This document shows, piece by piece, positions 23,504 to 33,600 of a stretch of DNA of 50,913 bases. This DNA is from Alkalibaculum sporogenes (lineage in GTDB: Bacteria > Bacillota > Clostridia > Eubacteriales > Alkalibacteraceae), in the NCBI RefSeq assembly GCF_009362815.1, contig NZ_WHNX01000015.1, positions 1-50,913 on the forward strand, given 5' to 3'. Below the pieces are notes generated by a model. That model had not been told where the DNA came from. It saw only the letters and a program-made list of their open reading frames with translations, and made no database searches. A program made the position numbers and the translations under genes. Numbering within the stretch: position 1 is the first letter of the stretch; each line of letters begins with the position of its first letter.

Positions 23504-25330
23504 TTGTGTGGTATTGTTGGATGGATAGATACAATGGAAGATATTTCTTCTTATAATTTAGCAGTCAAGAAAATGATGGATACTTTGTCTTACAGAGGTC
23601 CTGATTCTTACGGTACTTATATACATGAAAATGCTCTTTTAGGTCACAGAAGACTCATAGTTATTGACCCTTCTGGTGGTCAACAGCCTATGACAAAAGT
23701 CGTAGACAATACACATTATACTATTGTGTATAATGGAGAGTTGTACAATACAGAAGACATACGTTCAGAATTAATAACTCATGGTTACTCATTTAATTCA
23801 TATTCTGATACTGAAGTACTCCTTACTTCTTATATTCATTGGAAAGAAGAATGTGTTAATCACTTAAATGGTATTTTTGCTTTTTGCATATTTGATGAAA
23901 AGAATAAATCTGCTTTTTTAGCTCGTGATCACCTTGGAGTTAAGCCTTTATTTTATACCCAGTTAGGATCGTCATTAATATTTGCTTCTGAAATTAAAGG
24001 CCTTCTGTCTCACCCTGATGTGCATCCTATATTGGATGAACAAGGATTAATGGAAATTTTTGGGCTTGGTCCTGCAACAGATTTGGGCTCCGGTATTTTT
24101 AAAAACATTAATGAAATTCCTCCTGCACATGGGATGGTTTTTTCAAATGGGAATATAGATCTTAAAGAATACTGGGAATTAAAGGCTATAGAAAACAACG
24201 AGTCTCTTGAAGAAATTTTAGAACATACTCGATATCTTTTAGAAGATGCTATAACGAGGCAATTAATTAGCGATGTACCTATATGTACATTTTTATCAGG
24301 TGGATTAGATTCTAGTATCATATCTGCCGTAGCCTCTAAAAATGTGAACCATCTTAAAACTTTTTCTGTAGATTATACTGATAATGAATTGTATTTTAAA
24401 TCTAGTTTATATCAACCAAATTCTGATAGTTACTATATCAAAGTTATGTCTGATTACTTAGGTACTAACCACAATAATATAATCCTTACCCAAGAGGCAT
24501 TGGCTGAAGCCCTAAATGAATCAGTCCTTGCAAAGGATACTCCTGGCATGGCTGATGTGGATTCATCTTTACTTCTGTTTTGCAAAGAGATAAAGAAGCA
24601 TGTCACTGTAGGATTATCTGGAGAGTGTGCAGATGAAATTTTTGGTGGATATCCATGGTTTACTAGAAATGAAGATCTATATGCAGATACTTTTCCTTGG
24701 GCAAAATCTGTAAATTATAGAAGTCGTATTTTAAATGATTCTCTCAAGAAGTTACCATTAGAAGAATACGTTCGAGGTAAGTTTAAAGACACTTTGTCTA
24801 AAGTTCCAAAACTAGATGGTGAACCTATTGAAGATACAAAAATAAGAGAAATGACTTACCTTAACATCAAGTGGTTTATGATTACCTTGTTAAATAGAAA
24901 AGATAGAATGAGCATGAGAAATAGTCTAGAAGTTAGAGTTCCTTTTGCCGATCATAGATTAGTTGAGTACGCTTATAATATCCCGGCAAAATATAAATTA
25001 TTAGGTGGTAGAGAAAAAGGTCTACTACGTGAATCTGTAAAAGATTTACTTCCGGATGAGATAATTCATAGAAAAAAAAGTCCTTACCCTAAGACCCACA
25101 ATCCAATTTACACAAATATTGTAAGAGATAATCTTTCTAAAATACTTAAAGATAAATCTTCACCTATTTTAGATATTATCGATACTAAGTACGTTAAAGA
25201 AATTGTAGATACTAATGGGTCAAACTTTGAAGTTCCTTGGTATGGCCAGCTTATGACCGGACCACAAGTAATGGCTCTATTAACTCAAATAGATTTTTGG
25301 TTAAAATCATATAATGTAAAAATCCTATAA
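23504..25330 (+). CDS. asnB: Asparagine synthase (glutamine-hydrolysing)
   Basis: The enzyme makes asparagine from aspartate, glutamine and ATP. The start must place Cys directly after Met, because that Cys is the glutaminase nucleophile. TTG at 23504 gives MCGIVGW and is preceded by AGAGGTGAT. The GTG at 23495 would bury the Cys and overlaps that site. The glutaminase domain shows in YRGPDSYGTY and LGHRRLIVID. The synthetase PP-loop is LSGGLDSSIISAV at about residue 258. At 608 residues it is full length. It is a single-gene unit ending at a hairpin shared with ilvE. Confidence 0.94.
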   Translation: MCGIVGWIDTMEDISSYNLAVKKMMDTLSYRGPDSYGTYIHENALLGHRRLIVIDPSGGQQPMTKVVDNTHYTIVYNGELYNTEDIRSELITHGYSFNSYSDTEVLLTSYIHWKEECVNHLNGIFAFCIFDEKNKSAFLARDHLGVKPLFYTQLGSSLIFASEIKGLLSHPDVHPILDEQGLMEIFGLGPATDLGSGIFKNINEIPPAHGMVFSNGNIDLKEYWELKAIENNESLEEILEHTRYLLEDAITRQLISDVPICTFLSGGLDSSIISAVASKNVNHLKTFSVDYTDNELYFKSSLYQPNSDSYYIKVMSDYLGTNHNNIILTQEALAEALNESVLAKDTPGMADVDSSLLLFCKEIKKHVTVGLSGECADEIFGGYPWFTRNEDLYADTFPWAKSVNYRSRILNDSLKKLPLEEYVRGKFKDTLSKVPKLDGEPIEDTKIREMTYLNIKWFMITLLNRKDRMSMRNSLEVRVPFADHRLVEYAYNIPAKYKLLGGREKGLLRESVKDLLPDEIIHRKKSPYPKTHNPIYTNIVRDNLSKILKDKSSPILDIIDTKYVKEIVDTNGSNFEVPWYGQLMTGPQVMALLTQIDFWLKSYNVKIL

Positions 25331-25368
25331 CCAGCATCCATTATATGTGGTGCTGTTCATATAGATAT

Positions 25369-25391
25369 AGCCGGGTTCTAGTAACCCGGCT
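25369..25391. terminator. Hairpin between convergent asnB and ilvE
   Basis: AGCCGGGTT (25369-25377) and AACCCGGCT (25383-25391) pair perfectly around five bases. It lies between two converging genes and could serve both, although the T tracts are weak (TTATATATTA). Confidence 0.7.
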
Positions 25392-25397
25392 TATATA

Positions 25398-26459
25398 TTA
25401 TATGCTAGTTATCCAACTAAAGGAGTCTTCTAATTGACCATTTTGAATCTTGGTAATACTATTGTATAATCGTTGAGACAATTGACCTATTTCATTATTA
25501 TTTATTGTTATCTCGTTGTCTTGCCAAGATAACGCACCAATCGGAGAAATTACTGCCGCTGTTCCTGTAGCAAACACTTCTTGCAACTCACCTTTTCTAT
25601 GCCATTCAAATAACTGTTCAATAGTAAACCTCTCTTCTATAACTTCAATATCCCAACTTCTTAAAAGTTTTATCGCAGAATCACGCGTGATTCCTGAGAG
25701 AATACTGCCTTGTAAAGGAGGTGTATATATCTTATTACCTACTCTACAAAATACATTACTTGTGCCTACCTCTTCAACATACTTTCTTTCTATGCCATCT
25801 AACCACAAAACTTGTGAGTAACCTTTTTTACCTGCTTCCACTTGAGCCATAAGGCTTGCTGCATAATTGCCACCAGTTTTAGCAAAGCCTATACCTCCTG
25901 GTACTGCTCTTACATATTTATCTTCTACGTAAATCTTCACAGGGCTTATTCCTTCTTTATAATACGCTCCTACTGGGCTTAATATAATCATGAACAAGTA
26001 AGTTGACGAAGCTTTAACTCCTACAAATGGATCTGTTGCAATCACAAAAGGCCTTATGTATAAAGATGTGCCTTCAGCTTTAGGTATCCAATCTTGATCT
26101 ACTTTTACAAGAGTAGCAATTGCTTGAATAACATCTTCTTCGTCCAATGTAGGAATACACATCCTTTCATTGGATTGGTTTAATCTAGCTGCATTGTCCT
26201 TGGCTCTAAATAACTGTATATCTCCACTATCTGTTTTATAAGCCTTTAATCCTTCAAAGGTTTCTTGAGCATAGTGAAAAACCATGGTAGATGGATCTAA
26301 CTGTAATGGTCCATATGGTTCCACACGAGGATCATGCCAACCTTCTCCTTGTGTATAATTCATAATAAACATATGATCTGTAAAATCATGACCAAAGACT
26401 AAACTATTCTCGTCTGGTTTTTTCTTTGGATTACGTGTTCTAGTTATTCTTATCTCCAT
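25398..26459 (-). CDS. ilvE: Branched-chain amino acid aminotransferase
   Basis: This class IV aminotransferase has 353 residues. The PLP lysine is in GFAKTGGNYAASL. Other conserved pieces are FHYAQETFEGLKAY, LYIRPFVIATD, WLDGIERKYVEEVGTSN and ITRDSAIKL, which fit the longer bacterial/eukaryotic BCAT type. It transfers amino groups between glutamate and leucine, isoleucine or valine. GGGAG lies ahead of the ATG. It is not with other ilv or leu genes. The next gene upstream on the same strand starts about 1.7 kb away, at 28134, and ends 74 bases before it. Confidence 0.93.
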   Translation of the reverse strand: MEIRITRTRNPKKKPDENSLVFGHDFTDHMFIMNYTQGEGWHDPRVEPYGPLQLDPSTMVFHYAQETFEGLKAYKTDSGDIQLFRAKDNAARLNQSNERMCIPTLDEEDVIQAIATLVKVDQDWIPKAEGTSLYIRPFVIATDPFVGVKASSTYLFMIILSPVGAYYKEGISPVKIYVEDKYVRAVPGGIGFAKTGGNYAASLMAQVEAGKKGYSQVLWLDGIERKYVEEVGTSNVFCRVGNKIYTPPLQGSILSGITRDSAIKLLRSWDIEVIEERFTIEQLFEWHRKGELQEVFATGTAAVISPIGALSWQDNEITINNNEIGQLSQRLYNSITKIQNGQLEDSFSWITSI

Positions 26460-26532
26460 ATTACCATCTCCCGATAAATTATCTTTTCATTATAACCTAA
26501 TTATTTTTATTAGGTCAATTTTTTTTGCAATA

Positions 26533-28134
26533 CTACACACTTGCTGCTATCAAATATGCACATTTAATTCCATCTATAGCTGCACTCATAATTCCTCCAG
26601 CATATCCTGCTCCTTCTCCTACAGGAAATAATCCTTTTACATTTATAGATTCTTTTGTTTCTTTATTTCTTACGATCCTCATTGGAGATGATGTTCTTGT
26701 TTCTACTCCTGTTAATACAGTCTCATAATCTGCAAAACCTTTTATTTTTTTATCAAAATACGGTAATGCATTTCTAATAGAACTAGATACGTACTCTGGT
26801 AATACTTGAGCTAAATCTGTGGGAGTTGTACCTGGTTTATAAGATGGTTTTATAGATGATGTATGTGTTGAAACTTTTCCCTTTAAAAAGTCACCTACAA
26901 GTTGAACTGGCGCATTGTAGTTCTTTCCACCTATTTCAAAAGCAAATTTTTCATATTTTCTCTGGAATGCAATTCCTTCAAGTGGATCGTTATTGAAATC
27001 TTGTGGATTAATATTTACCACCAAAGCACTATTTGCGTTTGTAAGGTTCCTAGCGTAGTAGCTCATCCCATTAGTAACCACACTTCCCTTTTCTGAAGAA
27101 GACGCAACTACTAAACCTCCTGGACACATACAAAAACTATAAACTCCTCTTTTACTTACATCATCTCTATAAGCTAGCTGATAATCAGCTGCTTTTAACT
27201 TAGGATGATCGTAATACTTTCCATATTGTATTTTATTTAGGTATTTTTGGTCATGTTCTATTCTAAGACCTATAGCAAAACCCTTTGCATCAACACTTAT
27301 ATCTCTTTTTATTATCATTTCATAAGTGTCTCTAGCGCTATGTCCTGTTGCTAAAATAAGTTGATTCGTGAAATAATTTTCTTTATTGTTTACTTCTACT
27401 CCTACTACTTGCCCTTTTTCTATCAGAATATCAGTTACACAGCTATTGAATAGGACTTGACCACCTAAATCTATAATCTGATTTCTCATGTTTTTAATTA
27501 CTCCTCTGAGTTTATCTGTTCCAACATGAGGCTTATTTAGATACATGATTTCTTCTGGAGCTCCAGCATCTACAAATTTCCTTAATATTTCCTTGCAAGT
27601 GTAATCCTTAACCCTTGTAGTTAGCTTCCCATCAGAGAAAGCTCCTGCCCCACCTTCTCCAAATTGGACATTACTATCCTCATCGAGGTTCCTATCTTGC
27701 CAAAATTTGTTTATGTCTACCGTTCTTGCGTCAACATCTTTTCCACGCTCTAGAACTATGGGATTAAGTCCATATTCTGCTAATTTTAAAGCAGCAAAAA
27801 TACCTGCAGGTCCAAATCCTACGATAATCGGAGCTTTATCAGAAAATTTTCTTTCTTTACTTTGAATTTGACTGCTTACATTAGCTATTTCGTCTTCTTT
27901 TCTAATCGTCCATTTTGTCTTGCCTTTTTTTATATCTTTCGAATAATTAAAAACAACAGAAAATATTATATTAATCTCATCTTGATGACTTTTCCTTGCA
28001 TCTATGGACTTACTAGTAATATTAAATGCACTAATTTCATCTAATTTTATTTTTAAATTGTGACAGATATATTGAGCAAGATCATCTTTTAATTCTTCAA
28101 TTGGTATTTTTATATTTTTAATTTCGTATCTCAT
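26533..28134 (-). CDS. FAD-dependent dehydrogenase of unknown substrate (COG2509 type)
   Basis: The protein has 533 residues. An N-terminal domain (1-95) resembles the extra module of this family. A dinucleotide-binding motif follows, APIIVGFGPAGIFAALKLAEYGL, then VLERGKD. Other conserved pieces are VQFGEGGAGAFSDGKLTTR, LATGHSARDTYEMI and, at the end, GLFPVGEGAGYAGGIMSAAIDG, which binds FAD. Such proteins are widespread in Firmicutes, but the reaction is not known. The start at 28134 gives MRYEIKNIKIPIEEL, with a GGAG-type site just upstream. Confidence 0.85.
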   Translation of the reverse strand: MRYEIKNIKIPIEELKDDLAQYICHNLKIKLDEISAFNITSKSIDARKSHQDEINIIFSVVFNYSKDIKKGKTKWTIRKEDEIANVSSQIQSKERKFSDKAPIIVGFGPAGIFAALKLAEYGLNPIVLERGKDVDARTVDINKFWQDRNLDEDSNVQFGEGGAGAFSDGKLTTRVKDYTCKEILRKFVDAGAPEEIMYLNKPHVGTDKLRGVIKNMRNQIIDLGGQVLFNSCVTDILIEKGQVVGVEVNNKENYFTNQLILATGHSARDTYEMIIKRDISVDAKGFAIGLRIEHDQKYLNKIQYGKYYDHPKLKAADYQLAYRDDVSKRGVYSFCMCPGGLVVASSSEKGSVVTNGMSYYARNLTNANSALVVNINPQDFNNDPLEGIAFQRKYEKFAFEIGGKNYNAPVQLVGDFLKGKVSTHTSSIKPSYKPGTTPTDLAQVLPEYVSSSIRNALPYFDKKIKGFADYETVLTGVETRTSSPMRIVRNKETKESINVKGLFPVGEGAGYAGGIMSAAIDGIKCAYLIAASV

Positions 28135-28148
28135 TTGTTATCTCCTTC

Positions 28149-28247
28149 ATAAAGTGAAACTCAGGGTTGGCGAGGCTTGTAGCAACCGAAAGGCGCTAGA
28201 AGCCCGCAACCTACGACGGGAATTTTAGTGCCTGTTAATGCGGGATA
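28149..28247 (+). repeat. Copy of the hairpin-rich dispersed element with a different centre
   Basis: It opens with ATAAAGTGAAACT and ends with TTTTAGTGCCTGTTAATGC then GGGATAAA, the same two ends as at 1360-1619. The centre contains GGCGAGGCTTGTAGCAACCG then AAAGGCGCTAGAAGCCC, which can fold on GGCTT/AAGCC. That centre looks like a structured RNA tail of an IS605-type element, by general resemblance only. No frame is present. Confidence 0.65.
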
Positions 28248-28274
28248 AAACCTAGACAATATTGTCTAGGTTTT
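28247..28274 (-). terminator. Terminator of the cdaA-ybbR operon
   Basis: This is a perfect 28-base palindrome with arms AAAACCTAGACAAT and ATTGTCTAGGTTTT. It ends in TTTT on the minus strand and lies about 58 bases past the ybbR stop. Confidence 0.8.
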
Positions 28275-28331
28275 CGTTAAGCAACTATCTCTTGATATAT
28301 TATTAATATTACTACGGCATACTCTAATACC

Positions 28332-29546
28332 CTAAGGGCTAGTTTCTGTAGCAATTACTTGAATTGTTCCTGGTATTATTGACTGTATTGTCACGTCATC
28401 AATATCTTCCATCAATAATTTAACATCATTTTCTCCAATATCTATATCTTCTAAATCTAGAATCAACTTTAACTCTTGATTTTTAATACTATCCAATACT
28501 TCTGTTATTGCTCTAAGAGTTACAGTTATTGTTTGTTCTTCAAATGTTATATCTATGTCTTCTGGTTTATTTACCAGCTCTATATTATCAATACTATACT
28601 CTCGACTCTCAACCCTTTGTACAACCACCTTTACTAAAACAGTGGAATCGCCTTCTATTATCTTGATGTCACTTGGTAGAATCAACGACACTTCTTCTTC
28701 AAAACTATCGTTAATACCATCAAGATTAATCGCTTCTGTTACTATTTCTTCAATATTATCCAGCAAATTCTTTCTTGCCCCTACTACTATGCTCTTTGGC
28801 TCTATCACTATTTCTGAAACTACATACCCATCTGCAATTTTACCCTTTATTTCTGGCTTGATTTCTAGCTCTTTCGTTCCACCAATTTGTACAGTTACAT
28901 TTGCTGTTTGAGTGTTTATAGAAACTCCTTCGACTTTCCTATCCTCTGAGTCAACTGGATACAACTCAACACTTTGATTTAAATTATCTTTAGCATCTTT
29001 AACATTTATATCACCTTTTATTTTACTTACATTATTTAATATGTCCTCCGGTCCGTCGATGGATACTATATCTGGATCTATCGAGTATCCTAGGATTACT
29101 AAACCCGACGCAGGCTCTCCTACAATATTTAGTTCCACTCGCCTCTCGTCTTCTGCTAACCGATCAACCTCTATAGCAATGCTATTCGGGTGTGTTTCTT
29201 GTAATTCAATATTATCAGGAATGCCGCTAATTTCAATATATAAATCGTATGTTCCTTTTTCAGTAATATCAGTAGCATCAATTGATGCTGTTATTCTATT
29301 ACGCAATCCATACATGGTACTCGTTCTACCATATAGCGTTATATCAACAGTAAGATCTTCTTCTTTTGAGATAACAAGTCCATTTTCTTCAAGAACTTGT
29401 AGATTTTCTATTGTTACGGGTATATTATTGAATCTTTGCTTTACATTTGGATCTACTTCTCCAATTACGTATATCCATATTACAAAAGCAATTAATATCG
29501 AGCCAATTATACTTATATTTGTTTCTTTCTTCTTTAGCTTATTCAC
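28332..29546 (-). CDS. ybbR: YbbR-domain protein (CdaR-type regulator of CdaA)
   Basis: The protein has 404 residues. One N-terminal membrane segment (SIIGSILIAFVIWIYVIGEVD) is followed by several YbbR repeats, each of about 80 residues. They can be followed by the phrase pattern of GYSIDPDIVSIDGPEDIL and GYVVSEIVIEPKSIVVGA. It would sit outside the membrane and modulate the diadenylate cyclase. GTG at 29546 with GGGGGA ahead is preferred over an ATG at 29609 inside cdaA. It overlaps the cdaA end by eight bases (GTGAATAA), so the pair is translationally coupled. glmM, often third in this operon, is absent. Confidence 0.88.
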   Translation of the reverse strand: MNKLKKKETNISIIGSILIAFVIWIYVIGEVDPNVKQRFNNIPVTIENLQVLEENGLVISKEEDLTVDITLYGRTSTMYGLRNRITASIDATDITEKGTYDLYIEISGIPDNIELQETHPNSIAIEVDRLAEDERRVELNIVGEPASGLVILGYSIDPDIVSIDGPEDILNNVSKIKGDINVKDAKDNLNQSVELYPVDSEDRKVEGVSINTQTANVTVQIGGTKELEIKPEIKGKIADGYVVSEIVIEPKSIVVGARKNLLDNIEEIVTEAINLDGINDSFEEEVSLILPSDIKIIEGDSTVLVKVVVQRVESREYSIDNIELVNKPEDIDITFEEQTITVTLRAITEVLDSIKNQELKLILDLEDIDIGENDVKLLMEDIDDVTIQSIIPGTIQVIATETSP

Positions 29547-30378
29547 AATTATTATTCCCCCAAAATTTGAATTTCTTTGGTGTTTCTTCTTTTGGTAAGA
29601 ACTCTTCATTTAAAAACTCAGTCATGCTTTTTATATCTAAGTACCGATACAGTCTACCTGCACTTGCGTATGAAATAACACCAGATTCTTCTGATACTAT
29701 TATAACAATAGCATCAGAATTTTCAGACATACCAAGCCCTGCCCTGTGTCTAGTACCTAAGGTTTTACTCACATTCTTATTTTCTGTTAAAGGCAATAGG
29801 CATGAAGCTGCCTTTAACTTATTCTCGCTTATACGTATTATTACAGCTCCGTCATGAAGCGGTGTATTCGGTGTAAAAATATTTAGCAATAACTCACTAG
29901 TCACTTGTGCTTCTAAATAAGTACCGGTAGTAATTATATCATCTAGTCCCGTATCTTTTTCCATAACAATAAGAGCCCCAACCTTGGCATTGGACATTTC
30001 ACTTATGGCTTCAATAGTTTCATCAATTATTTTCTTTGTCTCTTTAATATCTTGTACGTATTTTGTCCTAAAGAAACTAGTCCTTCCTATATGTTCAAGG
30101 GCTCTTCGCATCTCTGGTTGAAACACAATAATTAGTGCAATAAGTCCAACTGTCATTATATTCCTAAGTAAAAAATTTACTGCATGAAGCCCAAACCAGT
30201 CACTTATTTGAGTAGCAAGTAATAAAAAAACTATCCCCTTAGCTACTTGTTCTGCTTGGGTATACCTAATCCATCCAATCATTTTATACACAACAAATGC
30301 TACAATTAATATGTCAATTATACTTGCTGGTCTAATTAGTATTAAAATATTATCGAATATATCATATATCTGAGGCAT
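29539..30378 (-). CDS. cdaA: Diadenylate cyclase CdaA
   Basis: CdaA makes cyclic di-AMP from two ATP and controls potassium and osmotic balance. Three membrane segments at the N-terminus are followed by the DisA_N catalytic domain, with NTPLHDGAVIIR and LGTRHRAGLGMSE, the DGA and RHR active-site motifs. I chose ATG at 30378 (MPQIYDIF), which fits the usual start just before the first membrane segment and has AGGG ahead. An ATG at 30426 is the alternative and adds 16 residues. It is followed by its regulator ybbR in an overlapping pair. Confidence 0.92.
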   Translation of the reverse strand: MPQIYDIFDNILILIRPASIIDILIVAFVVYKMIGWIRYTQAEQVAKGIVFLLLATQISDWFGLHAVNFLLRNIMTVGLIALIIVFQPEMRRALEHIGRTSFFRTKYVQDIKETKKIIDETIEAISEMSNAKVGALIVMEKDTGLDDIITTGTYLEAQVTSELLLNIFTPNTPLHDGAVIIRISENKLKAASCLLPLTENKNVSKTLGTRHRAGLGMSENSDAIVIIVSEESGVISYASAGRLYRYLDIKSMTEFLNEEFLPKEETPKKFKFWGNNNCE

Positions 30379-30496
30379 CAATTCTTTCCCTACCTTCTTT
30401 ACTACATATTCAGTATTATACACCATGTTTTTATCCCTATATACTATATATCGGATAATGTTATAATTTTTTTACTCTATTGTTACTTTATCAAGA

Positions 30497-30545
30497 TGAA
30501 AAAAATGATTAGCGGGAGATTAACTGCCTGTAAAAGTCCGATTAG
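30497..30545 (-). repeat. Partial copy of the hairpin-rich dispersed element
   Basis: ATGAAAAAAATGATTAGCGG then GAGATTAACTGCCTGTAAAAG matches the inner part of the element at 22590-22640 nearly base for base. The outer ends are missing. It lies between the pyc terminator and the cdaA promoter region. Confidence 0.7.
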
Positions 30546-30600
30546 GTTCTACTAATACTTATTTCACCTAAATAATATGTGTTTGTACTTATGTTTTTTT

Positions 30601-30635
30601 AGGAAAACACCCACCTATTTGGTGGGTGTTTTCCT
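30601..30635. terminator. Strong hairpin after pyruvate carboxylase
   Basis: AGGAAAACACCCACC (30601-30615) and GGTGGGTGTTTTCCT (30621-30635) pair perfectly around five bases. It lies 27 bases past the pyc stop on the minus strand. The T tract is inside the stem base rather than after it. Confidence 0.75.
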
Positions 30636-30661
30636 AAGTGGTTTATTAATTGGGATCCTTC

Positions 30662-33600
30662 TTATTCTTTTAAGGTGATAATTAGTTCACCTGATTGTAC
30701 ACTTTGACCAGCAGAAATGGATACATCATCTACAGTTCCTTTTATAGTGCTTACAACCTCTGTTTCCATTTTCATAGCTTCAATTATAGCGAGTGGCTGA
30801 TTAATTTCAACACTATCGCCTTCTTTCACCATAACTTCTAATACTGTTCCAGGTATACTAGATCCAATATGAAGGGGATTGTTTTTATCAGCTTTAGTCA
30901 GAGTTTGTTTATTCTGAGCAGCAAATGATTTTTTATCTTCTATATATACGTCTCTTCTAAAACCATCTACTTCAAATACGACACATCTTTGTCCATTATC
31001 GTCAACATTGCCAATTTGCACTAACTTCACGACATAGCTCTTTCCTGTATCAATTTCAATCTGTGCTGTTTCTCCAACTTTTAGTCCAAAGAAGAACACA
31101 TGACTTTCCATCCTCATATACTCGTCAAACTGCCCAAAATATTCTACATATTCTTTAAATACTTTAGGGTAGAGAGCTGCTGACACTGCATCCTTATCAC
31201 TAATTTCTAGCCCATATTTTTCTTTGTACTCTTTTTTAATTAGTTCTAAATCCATATCTTCTAATAGAGTTCCTGGGCGAACCGTAATTGGATCTTCACC
31301 TTTTAATACTAATTTTTGTAGTTCAGGATTAAATCCACCTTCTGGCTGACCTATCATACCTTTAAAGAAATCTACTACAGAATCAGGGAAAGCCAAGCTT
31401 TTGCCTTTTTCAAATATATTTTCTGCGTCCATATCATTTTGCACCATAAATATTGCCATATCACCAATTGATTTAGATGATGGTGTAACTTTTACTATAT
31501 CTCCAAATAGTCCATTCGATTCCATATATTTCTCTTTTACTTCTGTGAATTTATGCCCAAGTCCAAAACTTTCGACCTGTGCCTTCATATTTGAATATTG
31601 TCCTCCTGGTATTTCGTACTTATATATCTCTGCCGTACCAGATTTTAAACCAGATTCAAACTCTGTATATACGTCTCTAGCACTACTCCAGTAATCGGAA
31701 ATCAACTGAAGCTCAGATAAATCCATATTTGTATCCCTAGGGGTATTTTCCATTGCAGCTACTATAGAATTTAATGCAGGTTGACTCGTTAGTCCACTCA
31801 AACCATTAAATGCCGTATCTACTATATCGACTCCTGCCATTGAAGCCATTAAAACTGTAGCTACTCCATTACCAGTAGTATCATGAGTATGGAGATGAAT
31901 TGGTATATTAATTTCTTCTTTCAATGTTGTGATTAGCTTATACGCAGCAGCAGGCTTTAATAAAGCTGACATATCTTTTATGGCTAAAATATGCGCTCCC
32001 GTCTTTTCTATTTCTCTTGCCATTTTTACATAGTAGTCAAGATTATATTTTGTTTTAGATTCATCTAATATGTCGCCAGTATAACACATACACACTTCAG
32101 CAATTTTATTATACTTTTGCACTTCATCTATAGAGACCTTCATAGCTTCTAACCAATTTAGGGAATCAAATATTCTAAACACGTCTATGCCAGAATGTGC
32201 GGCTTGTTTAACGAATTCTTTAACTACATTATCAGGATAATTTTTATATCCTACAGCATTAGAACCCCTAAATAACATCTGCAACATAATATTTGGTATT
32301 CGCTCTCTAATTTCTTCTAATCTTTTCCAAGGTGATTCTCTTAAGTACCTATAGCTAACATCAAATGTTGCACCACCCCACATTTCTAGTGAGAATAAAT
32401 CCTTTGCTAGTACAGATGTCGCCCTTGCTATCTTTATCATGTCTCTGCTCCTTACTCTCGTTGCGAGTAAAGATTGATGGGCATCTCTCATAGTTGTATC
32501 CGTAAGAAGTAATTTATCTTGACCTTTTATCCATTCTACTATTCCTTGTGGTCCTTTTTCATCGAGTATCTGTTTTGTACCATACAATTTTTGAGTGGCA
32601 TCTACTACAGGTACAACTGCATCATCGTAATCTCTTTTATTTCCTAATGTTTCGTTTACAATTTTTTCACCTAGGAAATTTAATAATCGCTTCTCTTCAT
32701 TAGCTCTAAATTGCAATTTAAAAAGTTCAGGATGGTTATCTATAAAGTTTGTATCACATTTTCCTTCTATAAAAGTAGGATGTTCTAAAACATTTATTAA
32801 GAAATCCTTGTTAGTTTTTACACCTTCTATTTCCATCTCTTTAATTGCTCTAACTGCTTTTTGTCTTGCATCTTGAAAGTTTCTTGCAAATGCAGTACTT
32901 TTAACTAACAAACTATCATAGTAAGGAGATATTTCAGCACCTGTAAAGCCATTACCTGAATCTAATCTGACTCCATAACCACCACCAGTTCTGTATACTT
33001 CTAGTTTTCCTGTGTCAGGCATAAAGTTATTATGTGGATCTTCTGTAGTTATTCTGCATTGTATCGCAGCACCAACCATCTTTATTGATTCTTGACTGTC
33101 AATACCAACTTCTGTAGAATTCAATGCATAACCTTGCGCTACTAGAATTTGACTTTGTACTAAGTCTATGCCCGTAACCATTTCTGTAACTGTATGTTCT
33201 ACCTGTATTCTTGGATTCATCTCTATAAAAAAGTGATTTTCATTTTTATCTACTAAAAATTCTATAGTTCCAGCGTTTTTATACTTAACTGATTTTGCTA
33301 TTTTAATTGCATCCATACATATTGCTTCTCTTTGTTCTTGAGTTATACTTAGTGACGGAGTGAATTCAATTAACTTTTGATGTCTCCTTTGTATGGAGCA
33401 GTCTCTCTCAAACAAATGTACGATATTACCGTAGTTATCACCTAACACTTGTACCTCGATATGTCTTGGCTCTTCTAGATATTTTTCTATAAAAATGTCG
33501 CCATTTCCAAAAGCTTTTAACGCCTCATTTTGAGCTGATTTAAACTCTTTGAGTATGCTATCTTCTGTTTTAACAATTCTCATGCCTCTTCCGCCACCAC

